This document shows, piece by piece, positions 7,041 to 14,549 of a DNA stretch of 64,000 nucleotides (the first letter of the stretch is position 1; the number at the start of each line of letters is the position of its first letter). Origin of the DNA: JAICSD01 sp035637115 (GTDB lineage: Bacteria; Acidobacteriota; Vicinamibacteria; Vicinamibacterales; 2-12-FULL-66-21); the NCBI GenBank assembly GCA_035637115.1, contig DASPXV010000129.1:1-64000 (forward strand), given 5' to 3'. Below the pieces are notes generated by a model. It did not search any database. It was not told the DNA's origin and saw only the letters and a list, made by a program, of their open reading frames with translations. A program made the translations under genes and the position numbers.

Positions 7041-8809
7041 AGCGGATCACATCGCGGTTCGTCCTGCTCATCGCCACCGCCGCGATTCTTCCGCTCGTCC
7101 TCTACGGCGCCGTCTCGATCCGCTCGCTGCGCATCGGAACCACCGAATCCGTCACCGACGGCAACAGGAAAGTCGCGAAGCAGGTCGCCGAGCAGGTGAA
7201 CCTCTACATGCGCGGGAACACGCGCGTGCTGCAGTCGATTGGCGCCGAGCTCGGCGCGAACGCGCTGACGCCGTGGCAGCAGGAACGGCTGCTGAAGGAT
7301 TACGTCCTGCAGTTCCCGGAATTCCGCGAGATCACGCTGTTCGATACGTCGGCGGTGCCGCTCGTCACGAGCGCGGTGCGACAAACCCGGCTGACCGTTC
7401 CGGACATCGCGCGCCGGCGATCCGACCCGACGTACATCGCGCCGGTCAAGGTTGACGACGACCTTCTGCCGACCACCACGATCGCAGTCCGGCTGTCCCG
7501 TTCGCAGCAGAACTCGGCGTGGATCGTCGGTGAAATCGCGCTCGAAGAGCTCTGGCGCATGGTGGACAAGATCCACGTCGGCAACAGAGGCTACGCGCTG
7601 ATCGTCGGCGAGGACGGCCGCCTGATCGCGCACGGCAATCCCGACGAGAAGCGTCACATCGCGGATACCGACCAGAGCCGCGCCGGAGCGGAACTGACGT
7701 TCGCCGCGCGATTTCGCTCCACCGGGAAGGACTCGGACCAGTACACCGAAGGCGGACGAAACATCCTTGCCGTCGCCGCTCCCGTGAAGGAGTCCGCCGT
7801 GAACGCGCTTCTCGCTCCGGACTGGACCGTCGTCGTCGAGCAGCCTACCGACGAAGCCTACGCGAGCGCGCACAGAGCCGAACGGCAGCTGCTCGCCGCT
7901 ATCGTTCTCGCGCTGCTCGGCACGATCATTCTCGGTTACCTCTGGGGGCGGACGTTCATCCAGCGCATCTTCGCGCTCACGCGCGTGACGCGATCGATTG
8001 CCGAGGGCAAGCTCGAGACGCGCGTCGCGCTCAGCGGCCAGGATGAAATCCGCGAGCTCGGCGACGCGTTCAACTCCATGGCCGATCGGCTCGTGGAGCT
8101 GCAGGAAGACATCAGGAAGCAGGAACGCCAGGTGATGTTCGGGCGCATCGCCGCCGGCCTGGTCCACGATCTCTCGCATCCAATCCAGAACATCGGCAAC
8201 AGCTGCAAGCTGATTCTCAAGATGTGGGAGGACGCCGAGTACCGCGACACCTTCCGCCGCATGGTCGAGCGCGAGATGCAGGTCGTCAAGCGCGTGCTCG
8301 AGGATCTGCAGAACATCGCGAAACCGATCCCGCTCGAGCGCTTCCCCATCGAGTTGAACCGATCCGTCGGCGAGGCGATCGAGTCGATGCAGGCGCTCGC
8401 GGAAACCGCGGGCATTTCGCTCCGCGCGGAATTGTCGCCGGAGCCGCTCTACATCGAAGGCGACGTCTTCGCGCTGGGGCGCGTGTACCGCAATCTCGTC
8501 GTGAACGCGATTCAGGCCACCGCGCCGGGCGGCCTCGTCGTCGCAGCAGTGGAAGGGCACGGCGATCGCGTGCAGGTCCGCGTCTACGACACGGGCTGCG
8601 GCATTCCGGCGGACCGCCTGCAGGCGGTCTTCGAGGATTTCGTCACGACGAAGCGGCGGGGGCTTGGGCTCGGGCTCGCGATCACGCGGAAGATCGTGGA
8701 ACAGCTCGGCGGCCGAATCAGCGTTGCGAGCGAAGTGGGCAAAGGGACAACATTCGTCATCGATTTCCCGCGCACGAGCACGCGCCCGATGGCGCAGGCG
8801 GCGGGATAG
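7037..8809 (+). CDS. membrane sensor histidine kinase (Cache-HAMP-HisKA-HATPase)
   Basis: A 590-residue kinase; the ATG at 7037 overlaps the stop of the binding-protein gene. One TM helix at about 9-28, an extracytoplasmic Cache-like sensor domain to about 280, and a second TM helix (AIVLALLGTIILGYLWG). A HAMP region follows, then a phosphoacceptor helix with LVHDLSHPIQN (His near 377), and a HATPase domain with N box NLVVNAIQAT, G1 DTGCGIP and G2 GLGLGLAI. The NtrB-like kinase and the NtrC-type regulator at 1906 bracket the peptide locus and are the natural partners. Confidence 0.93.
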   Translation: MKRITSRFVLLIATAAILPLVLYGAVSIRSLRIGTTESVTDGNRKVAKQVAEQVNLYMRGNTRVLQSIGAELGANALTPWQQERLLKDYVLQFPEFREITLFDTSAVPLVTSAVRQTRLTVPDIARRRSDPTYIAPVKVDDDLLPTTTIAVRLSRSQQNSAWIVGEIALEELWRMVDKIHVGNRGYALIVGEDGRLIAHGNPDEKRHIADTDQSRAGAELTFAARFRSTGKDSDQYTEGGRNILAVAAPVKESAVNALLAPDWTVVVEQPTDEAYASAHRAERQLLAAIVLALLGTIILGYLWGRTFIQRIFALTRVTRSIAEGKLETRVALSGQDEIRELGDAFNSMADRLVELQEDIRKQERQVMFGRIAAGLVHDLSHPIQNIGNSCKLILKMWEDAEYRDTFRRMVEREMQVVKRVLEDLQNIAKPIPLERFPIELNRSVGEAIESMQALAETAGISLRAELSPEPLYIEGDVFALGRVYRNLVVNAIQATAPGGLVVAAVEGHGDRVQVRVYDTGCGIPADRLQAVFEDFVTTKRRGLGLGLAITRKIVEQLGGRISVASEVGKGTTFVIDFPRTSTRPMAQAAG

Positions 8810-8827
8810 TTCAAGGGGGCAGTACAA

Positions 8828-9076
8828 ATGTTCCGGAAATTGCTGCAGACGGCCCAGATCGAGGTGGACGGCCGGGTGTACACAGTCCACTACTTCGAGC
8901 AGAAGACAGCGCGCGGCGCGCGGCGCTTCAGCGGTGAAGTGGTGGTGAACGCGGGGGACCGTATCATCCTGGACGATGATTCGCTGACGAGCCTGCAGGC
9001 GAAAATCGCGCGCCTCGCGCCGGCGACGATCTACAGCCGCGCGCTCGCCTCGAAGACCGCGTCGGTCGCGGCCTGA
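8828..9076 (+). CDS. conserved small protein of unknown function
   Basis: An 82-residue soluble protein starting 18 bp after the kinase gene, with a purine-rich AAGGGGG upstream. It begins MFRKLLQTAQIEVDGRVYTV and has alternating beta-like segments (YTVHYFEQKT, RRFSGEVVVNAGDRIILDDD). No motif was recognised. Spacing suggests it is the last gene of the upstream operon. Confidence 0.6.
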   Translation: MFRKLLQTAQIEVDGRVYTVHYFEQKTARGARRFSGEVVVNAGDRIILDDDSLTSLQAKIARLAPATIYSRALASKTASVAA

Positions 9077-9090
9077 TCGCATCCGTACAC

Positions 9091-9120
9091 AAAAGCGGCC
9101 GGGCACCAAACGCCCGGCCG
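9091..9120 (-). terminator. intrinsic terminator of the HU gene
   Basis: CGGCCGGGC (9096-9104) and GCCCGGCCG (9112-9120) form a perfect 9-bp stem with a 7-base loop. Read leftward, the stem is followed by a T4 run (complement of 9091-9094). It lies 23 bp past the HU stop codon. Confidence 0.75.
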
Positions 9121-9143
9121 GCGAGCGCCAGTGGGCCCGGGGC

Positions 9144-9443
9144 CTACTTTTTCGGCAGCACGGCGTCCTTCAGCTGCTTCGCGATCCGCGCCTTCACCAC
9201 CGTCTTCGCGGGGATCTTGATTTGCTCGCCCGTCGCGGGGTTGCGCCCCATGCGGGCCTTACGCTTCTGCACGACCAGCTTCACCATGCCGGGCAGCACG
9301 AACTCGCCGGAGCGCTTTAGCTCCTTCTCCGCGAGCACGTTCAGCTCGTCGAAGAACTCGCGCGCCTGCGTCCGCTTCACCTCGAAGCGATCCGCGAAGT
9401 GCGAGAAGAGTTCGGATTTGCCCATTCTGCGGGCCTCTGCCAT
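9144..9443 (-). CDS. HU-family DNA-binding protein
   Basis: A 99-residue nucleoid protein. It shows the helical dimerisation half (MGKSELFSHFADRFEVKRTQAREFFDELN), then GEFVLPGMVKLVVQKRKARMGRNPATGE, where RMGRNPATGE is the diagnostic beta-arm sequence contacting the minor groove, and finally IPAKTVVKARIAKQLKD. A short extra N-terminus precedes the usual start. It is monocistronic, with its own promoter and terminator. Confidence 0.95.
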   Translation of the reverse strand: MAEARRMGKSELFSHFADRFEVKRTQAREFFDELNVLAEKELKRSGEFVLPGMVKLVVQKRKARMGRNPATGEQIKIPAKTVVKARIAKQLKDAVLPKK

Positions 9444-9542
9444 CGCTAATTCCCCTTGCTTGGGCGCGCTCCTGAAAGTCCCGCCTGAGCCGCGCGCGCG
9501 TTGCGGAGGCAGCGGAGAAAGAGGTCAAAATCAGGCTCGTAT

Positions 9543-9570
9543 CCTATAGCGCGCGGTTTTACGGTGTCAA
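9543..9570 (-). promoter_or_regulatory. sigma-70-type promoter of the HU gene
   Basis: Read leftward, a perfect TTGACA (complement of 9565-9570) is followed after 16 bp by TATAGG (complement of 9543-9548). Transcription would start near 9535, leaving a leader of about 90 bases before the HU start at 9443. Confidence 0.6.
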
Positions 9571-9615
9571 TCGCGTACCCGCGAAATACCCGCATGAATG
9601 CTACACTTTTTTGCG

Positions 9616-9960
9616 ATGGCGCTGGAGACGTTCCCCAACCCGCAGCCCGGCCGTGACTACGAGATCGCGATCCGCTGCCCCGAGTTTACGTCGGTCTGCC
9701 CGAAGACGGGGCTGCCCGATTTCGGCGAAATCCGCATCACTTACACCCCCGACGAACGCTGCATCGAGTTGAAATCATTGAAGTACTACCTCGTGGATTT
9801 TCGCTCGAAGGGGATCTTCTACGAGGCCGTCACCAACCAGATTCTCGACGATCTGGTCGCCGCCTGCTCGCCGCGCCGGATGACGGTCGTCGGCGACTTC
9901 ACCGCGCGCGGAGGAATTTCAACGGCGGTGACCGCGACGTACCAAAAGAGTAGGCAGTAG
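9616..9960 (+). CDS. queF: preQ0 reductase QueF (7-cyano-7-deazaguanine reductase)
   Basis: A 114-residue single-domain QueF from the ATG at 9616; an in-frame ATG six codons earlier is possible. QueF reduces 7-cyano-7-deazaguanine to 7-aminomethyl-7-deazaguanine with NADPH in queuosine biosynthesis. Visible are the catalytic Cys in PEFTSVCPKTGLPDFG, the conserved Asp just after it, and the ligand-binding ELKSLKYYL. The size fits the short, unimodular subfamily. The last codons and the stop are encoded by the beginning of a 7-bp repeat array. No other queuosine genes and no clear preQ1 riboswitch are nearby. Confidence 0.95.
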   Translation: MALETFPNPQPGRDYEIAIRCPEFTSVCPKTGLPDFGEIRITYTPDERCIELKSLKYYLVDFRSKGIFYEAVTNQILDDLVAACSPRRMTVVGDFTARGGISTAVTATYQKSRQ

Positions 9961-10011
9961 GCGGTAAGCAGTCAGCAGTAGGCAGTCAGCAGTAGGCAGT
10001 CAGCAGTTGCC
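9949..10011. repeat. heptanucleotide tandem array 3 (nine units)
   Basis: Nine 7-bp units (AGTAGGC and AGTCAGC alternating, plus GGTAAGC and AGTTGCC). The array starts inside queF, provides its stop codon, and its last unit contains the likely TTG start of the downstream Smr gene, so it spans the whole intergenic gap. Confidence 0.9.
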
Positions 10012-10270
10012 AGACGGACACAGAGTCCCGATCGAGGATTCCATCGATCTGCACGCGTTCGCGCCGCGCGACATTCCGTCGGTTGTCGAGGAGTACGTGC
10101 GCGCCGCGCACGAGGCAGGGTTTCGCGAAGTCCGCTTGATTCACGGCCGCGGTAAAGGCGTGCAGCGCGGGATCGTTCAGTCACTCCTGGAGAAACATCC
10201 GCTCGTCAGACGCTTCCACGACGCTCCGGAGTCACATCTGGGCGCTACGGTCGCCGAACTGGAACCCTGA
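10007..10270 (+). CDS. Smr (small MutS-related) domain protein
   Basis: An 87-residue stand-alone Smr domain: SIDLHAFAPRDIPSVVEEYV, then VRLIHGRGKGVQRGIVQSLLEKHP, with the family DLH and HGRGKG motifs. Smr domains bind or cut nucleic acids. The only start reaching all of the conserved region is a TTG in the last unit of the heptad array, so the start is uncertain; translation might be coupled to queF 47 bp upstream. Confidence 0.8.
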   Translation: MPDGHRVPIEDSIDLHAFAPRDIPSVVEEYVRAAHEAGFREVRLIHGRGKGVQRGIVQSLLEKHPLVRRFHDAPESHLGATVAELEP

Positions 10271-10281
10271 ACTCTAGAACT

Positions 10282-10959
10282 TCAGAACAAGCCAGGAACA
10301 ATCCGCCACCGCACGCGCTCCATATACGCGCGATATGCATCGTCCTGCGCAAGCGTGCGCTCCTCGCGAATGGCGCGCAGCATCAGGGCGAGATCCGCAA
10401 GGGCGAGGACGCCCAGGTTCCAGTCGCCGGGACTCGAAATGACGAAGCCGACGTGAGTGATCAGGTAGCCGAGGTAGATCGGGTGGCGCAGGAAACGATA
10501 CAGACCCGTGCACACAACGCCGCGGTTGGCCGGCGTCAGCCCGAAGCTGCGGCCGAGCGACAGTTTTCCGGCGACGACCACCATCAGGCCGATCGCGGAG
10601 ATCGCGATGGTGAGCAACTCGGGAGCCCACGGCGTAACCGGCTCGGGACGCACGAGCGGCGGGCCGAAGGTCGAGAACACCGTGAGGATACGCGCCATCC
10701 AGGTGCGATCCACGGTGCCGGCAGAACGGCGGAAGAGCGTCAGGGCGACGACGAGCGCCTCGCTTGCCAGCAGCAGCAGGCCGGTGACGTGGCCGGTCTG
10801 CGCCGTGTTCTGTGCAATACGGACCGACATCGACGAGAACAGCGCCAGGATGCAAAACTTCGAGCCGAGCTCGCCGTAGGCCTGCCGCGACAGCGATTGA
10901 CGCGGCTTGCCGACCAGGAACCGGTATCCGGGCGCGGTCCGCGTCAGTGCCAGACCCAT
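10282..10959 (-). CDS. isoprenylcysteine methyltransferase-like membrane protein
   Basis: A 225-residue multi-pass membrane protein whose ATG overlaps the stop of the upstream ATPase gene (TGATG). The C-terminal half has the family signature: RGVVCTGLYRFLRHPIYLGYL, EERTLAQDDAYRAY, VRWRIVPGLF. Such enzymes use S-adenosylmethionine at the membrane; bacterial substrates are mostly unknown. As the last gene of the Tad operon it might modify a pilus or lipid component, but that is inferred from position only. Confidence 0.85.
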   Translation of the reverse strand: MGLALTRTAPGYRFLVGKPRQSLSRQAYGELGSKFCILALFSSMSVRIAQNTAQTGHVTGLLLLASEALVVALTLFRRSAGTVDRTWMARILTVFSTFGPPLVRPEPVTPWAPELLTIAISAIGLMVVVAGKLSLGRSFGLTPANRGVVCTGLYRFLRHPIYLGYLITHVGFVISSPGDWNLGVLALADLALMLRAIREERTLAQDDAYRAYMERVRWRIVPGLF

Positions 10960-12296
10960 CACTCGTTCCCCTGAGACGAGGTCTCTTCGAGGAAGTAGCT
11001 CGCGCACGCGGCGTCGAGCAGATCGCGGGAGATGACGGGCTCGCGCTGCTGGTAGCGGCACATATCCACCACCTGCTCTACGAGGTCGCGCGGATGGCAG
11101 GCGCGCATCTGCAGGTTGCGCGGCCCGTAGTAGGTGCGCTGCAGGTACTCCACCATCACCGGGTCGAAGGGCAATCCGCGCTTGCGGCAATTGAGCTCGA
11201 AGATCTTCGCGTATTCCTCGATCGTCGGGTTCTTTGCGCGAATCTTGTACGGGATGCGGCGCAGGAAGGCTTCGTCAGCCAGCGACTCGGGCTTGAGATT
11301 GGTCGCGAAGATGATGAAAACGTTGAACGGGATCTCGAACTTGCGCCCCGTGTGCAGCGTCAGGAAGTCGACGCGGCTTTCGAGCGGCACGATCCACCGG
11401 TTCAACAGGTCGCGAGGCGGAATCCGCTGCCGGCCGAAGTCGTCCACGACGAAGACGCCGCCGTTGGCCTTCATCTGGATCGGCGCTTCGTAGAACTTGG
11501 CGATCGGGTTGAACGTCAGGTCGAGCATTTCGAGCGTGAGCTCGCCGCCGACGACGACCACGGGACGGCGGATCTGCTCCCAGCGCCGGTCGTGCGCCGC
11601 CGCCGCGATCACGCTCTGCGACGCGCCCGTTGACGATGCCCGGATATGGTTTACGGGATCGAACATCGTGATCGTCTGCCCGTCCACGTCGATCGCATGC
11701 GGAATGTGCATGTCGCTGCCGAGCGCGCGTCCGATGCCTTCCGCGACGACCGTCTTGCCGTTGCCCGGCGCGCCATAGAGGAACAGCGACTTTCCCGAAT
11801 TCACGGCCGGCCCGAGCTTTTCGTACATGCCTGCGCTCACGACCAGGTGGTCGAAGCCCTTCGCAAGGCAATCGCGATCGATCCACGGGCGTGCCGCCAT
11901 GCAGGCGCGCACGTAGGCGTTGTATTGCGCCAGCGGTACGGGGGCCGGTCCCACGTAACGGTTGATGTCGAGGAACTGCATCGCGCGATCGCGCCCCAGG
12001 TCGGTCAGCGCGTAGCGATATCCGGCGCTTCCTGCGCCGCTCGCACCGCGCACTTCGACGAGCTTCTCGACACGCGCATGCTGCACCATCGCCTCGAGGA
12101 CCGAGTACGGGAGCCGCATCGACTCGGCGAGGTGCATGCCGCTGCTCTCGCCGGCGATCAGGCTCTTCAGCATCAGCTGCGCGAGCGTGTCCGGATGCAG
12201 GCCGGTGTCGGCGATCGTCGCCGGCGGCGCTCCCGGCGCGGGAGGCGGTTCCGTCTTGACGGGCTCGACGGCGGCCGTCGCTGCGAATCCGCTCAT
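10959..12296 (-). CDS. AAA ATPase at the end of the Tad operon
   Basis: A 445-residue protein; the start at 12296 (MSGFAATAAV) overlaps the DUF192 stop as ATGA. The Pro/Ala-rich N-terminus leads to a winged-helix-like region (about 55-140). The AAA domain follows: Walker A LYGAPGNGKTV, Walker B GGVFVVDDFG, sensor-like IIFATN and an arginine-rich RRIPYK segment. It is not the pilus-extension ATPase (that is CpaF). Similar proteins occur with Tad loci in related bacteria; a role in pilus regulation or assembly is inferred. Confidence 0.8.
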   Translation of the reverse strand: MSGFAATAAVEPVKTEPPPAPGAPPATIADTGLHPDTLAQLMLKSLIAGESSGMHLAESMRLPYSVLEAMVQHARVEKLVEVRGASGAGSAGYRYALTDLGRDRAMQFLDINRYVGPAPVPLAQYNAYVRACMAARPWIDRDCLAKGFDHLVVSAGMYEKLGPAVNSGKSLFLYGAPGNGKTVVAEGIGRALGSDMHIPHAIDVDGQTITMFDPVNHIRASSTGASQSVIAAAAHDRRWEQIRRPVVVVGGELTLEMLDLTFNPIAKFYEAPIQMKANGGVFVVDDFGRQRIPPRDLLNRWIVPLESRVDFLTLHTGRKFEIPFNVFIIFATNLKPESLADEAFLRRIPYKIRAKNPTIEEYAKIFELNCRKRGLPFDPVMVEYLQRTYYGPRNLQMRACHPRDLVEQVVDMCRYQQREPVISRDLLDAACASYFLEETSSQGNE

Positions 12297-12661
12297 AACC
12301 GTGCCTCCGCCAACTCCAGCAGGATGTGATGACCCAGCGACGTGCCGGATGCTTGCAGCGTTCCTGCGGGCAATTCCAGCACGCCGGCCGTTCCGCGACG
12401 CGGCAGTCGCAGTCGCCATGGCCGGAGATTTGAGACGCAGTCGATCACCGTGCCGGCCTCGTCGAGGGCGACGACGTCAATCGGGAAACGCATGCCGCAC
12501 GTGTGCACGCCGCGGCTCGGAACGATCCAGAGCGCTTCTCCCGGCTCGAGTCCCGTGCGCGCGAGCAGGCCCACCGCACGCGCCGCCCGCGTGGCGGCGA
12601 CGCCGACGCGGTTGGCAATCACGGTGTTCAGGCTGGCATTCCTCGCAACCAGGCGCCTCAT
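12293..12661 (-). CDS. DUF192 family protein
   Basis: A 122-residue small protein with the DUF192 pattern: RAARAVGLLARTGLEPGEALWI, then THTCGM-like VHTCGMRFPIDVVALDE, and LELPAGT near the end. Function is unknown, though DUF192 genes recur beside Tad pilus genes. It overlaps TadC and the AAA ATPase gene by ATGA at both ends, so it is part of the operon. Confidence 0.85.
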   Translation of the reverse strand: MRRLVARNASLNTVIANRVGVAATRAARAVGLLARTGLEPGEALWIVPSRGVHTCGMRFPIDVVALDEAGTVIDCVSNLRPWRLRLPRRGTAGVLELPAGTLQASGTSLGHHILLELAEARL

Positions 12662-13569
12662 CGCGCCTTCTCCACCATCGGGAAGAGCACGGTGATGAAC
12701 TTGATGGCGGCGGGGCCGATGGTGATGACCCAGATCGCGGGGAAGATGCAGATGACGAGCGGGAACACCATCTTGACGCCGGTCTTCGCCGCCGCCTCTT
12801 CCGCGCGCTGGCGACGCTTCGTGCGCAGCGTATCGGAATAGACGCGCAGCGCCTGCGCCACGCTCGTGCCGAACTTGTCCGTCTGGATGAGCATCGTCAC
12901 CAGCGACCCGAGATCGTCGACGCCCGTGCGGTCGGCGAGATTGCGCAGCGCCTCGGCGCGCGGCTTGCCGGCGCGCAATTCGAGGTTGATCAACCTGAGC
13001 TCGTCCGAGAGCTCGGGATACGCGAATGCCAGCTCCTGACCGACGCGCTGCAGCGCCTGATCCAACCCGAGACCGGCCTCGACGCTGACGACCAGCAGAT
13101 CGAGCATGTCGGCGAGCGACAGCCGGATGCGATGGGCGCGACGCTTCGACATACGCGCGAGCACCATGCCTGGAAGGATGTATCCCAAGCCGAGAGCGCC
13201 CAGCGCGACGGTGATGTTCGGCCGCATGAAGATGGACGTGGCGAACACCGAGAAGAGGCCCAGCGCGAATGCGACACGGATGCCGAAGAAGAGCGTCAGC
13301 GCTTCGTCGCGCCGGAAGCCGGCCTGCACCAGGCGAAGGCGGAGGCTGCCGAGCTCTTTCGTCGAGCGCGGCGCCTTCTCGCCGAGTCGCTTGAGCATGC
13401 CGACCACCGCCTGGAACCGCGGCTTCTCCTCGACCGCGTCTTCGCGCGATATGAGGATTTCGTCGAGGCGGCGATCGATGACGGACGCCTGCGACGGCAA
13501 CATGGCGTAGGCGATGGCCGCGACGAACGCGCTGCCGAAAGCGAATGCAAGCAGGGGCATCATCATCAT
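12658..13569 (-). CDS. tadC: Tad pilus inner-membrane protein TadC
   Basis: A 303-residue GspF-type membrane protein. Four ATG codons in a row occur at the start; the first (13569) is preceded by GAGG. Hydrophobic segments lie at the N-terminus (MPLLAFAFGSAFVAAIAYAM), around ITVALGALGLGYILPGMVLA and near the C-terminus, and a cytoplasmic helical domain shows DLLVVSVEAGLGLDQALQRV. With TadB it forms the platform on which CpaF acts. Confidence 0.9.
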   Translation of the reverse strand: MMMMPLLAFAFGSAFVAAIAYAMLPSQASVIDRRLDEILISREDAVEEKPRFQAVVGMLKRLGEKAPRSTKELGSLRLRLVQAGFRRDEALTLFFGIRVAFALGLFSVFATSIFMRPNITVALGALGLGYILPGMVLARMSKRRAHRIRLSLADMLDLLVVSVEAGLGLDQALQRVGQELAFAYPELSDELRLINLELRAGKPRAEALRNLADRTGVDDLGSLVTMLIQTDKFGTSVAQALRVYSDTLRTKRRQRAEEAAAKTGVKMVFPLVICIFPAIWVITIGPAAIKFITVLFPMVEKAR

Positions 13570-13571
13570 GT

Positions 13572-14549
13572 CTATACCTCGATCTTTACGACCTGCTTGA
13601 TCCAAATGTATCCGACGGTCTGCATGATCACCGTGGCCCCGAGCATCAGGTGTCCGAGGTGCTCGTTGAACAGCAACTGCATGTGCTCGGGATTGATGAA
13701 CGCCAGCGCAATTCCAAGGAACGCCGGCAGCCCGAGCAGTACGTAACCTGTCAACCGCCCGTGCGCCGTGTAGACGCGGACCTGGCGAAGGATCTTGAAC
13801 CGCTCGCGAACGACGTGCGCGAGGTTCTCGAGAATCTCGGCAAGGTTGCCGCCCGTCTCGCGCTGAATGAGCACGGCGGTCGAGAAGAAGCGCACGTCGA
13901 GCAGCGGCACGCGCGTCGTCAGGTTCGTGAGCGAGTCTTTCATCGGCAGACCGAAGTTCTGCTCGTCGAATGTCTTGCGGAACTCGGGGCCGATCGGCTC
14001 GGGCATTTCATCGGCGACCATCTTCAGGCCGGTCGCGAACGCATGACCGGCCTTGAGCGCGCGCGAGACGAGGTCAAGCGCCTCGGGGAACGCTTCCTCG
14101 AACGCGCGCATCCGGCGGGTCCGCTTGACACGCAGGAACACGAACGGCGCGGCAAAGCCCACTCCGCCACCCACTACCCAGCCAACATTCATGCGGATGG
14201 CGGTGGCGACGATAAATCCGAGTCCGAGGGCGCAGACGCCGGCGAGAAGGATCAGTGCGCTCAGGCTGATTTGCGCGCCGGACTGTTCGATCCAGAGCGT
14301 CAGGGCTGTGCCCTTCGCAGTGCTGCCGGCCAGGCGGTCGAGACCGGGGAACAGCCCGGCGTTCTGCTCTTTGACAAGGCCGGCGGATTCGGTCTTTTCG
14401 TCGGCGACCGCCGTGACTTCATCCAGGCGCGCATTCAGCTTGCGCTGAACGAGGTAACCCGGCAGGCGCGTCACGGCGAGAAAGCCGCCGAAGACGAGTC
14501 CGACGCCGAGCACGAAGACCGAGAGGACGAGAATGAGACTGGCCATCAT
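13572..14549 (-). CDS. tadB: Tad pilus inner-membrane protein TadB
   Basis: A 325-residue GspF-type protein starting at the first of two adjacent ATG codons that overlap the cpaF stop. It has N-terminal TM segments (ILVLSVFVLGVGLVFGGFL), a middle pair, and the platform domain with ALDLVSRALKAGHAFATGL and QRETGGNLAEILENLA, both typical of TadB. It works with TadC and CpaF in pilus assembly. Confidence 0.92.
   Translation of the reverse strand: MMASLILVLSVFVLGVGLVFGGFLAVTRLPGYLVQRKLNARLDEVTAVADEKTESAGLVKEQNAGLFPGLDRLAGSTAKGTALTLWIEQSGAQISLSALILLAGVCALGLGFIVATAIRMNVGWVVGGGVGFAAPFVFLRVKRTRRMRAFEEAFPEALDLVSRALKAGHAFATGLKMVADEMPEPIGPEFRKTFDEQNFGLPMKDSLTNLTTRVPLLDVRFFSTAVLIQRETGGNLAEILENLAHVVRERFKILRQVRVYTAHGRLTGYVLLGLPAFLGIALAFINPEHMQLLFNEHLGHLMLGATVIMQTVGYIWIKQVVKIEV

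Noticed and set aside
6800..9109. A 769-codon open frame on the minus strand
   Set aside because: It is the antisense of the binding-protein and kinase genes. Its protein is Arg/His/Asp-rich with no domains, as expected from reading GC-rich codons backwards.
9444..9615. A preQ1 riboswitch before queF
   Set aside because: I could not find the compact pseudoknot layout near the start codon. The region mainly carries the HU promoter on the other strand.
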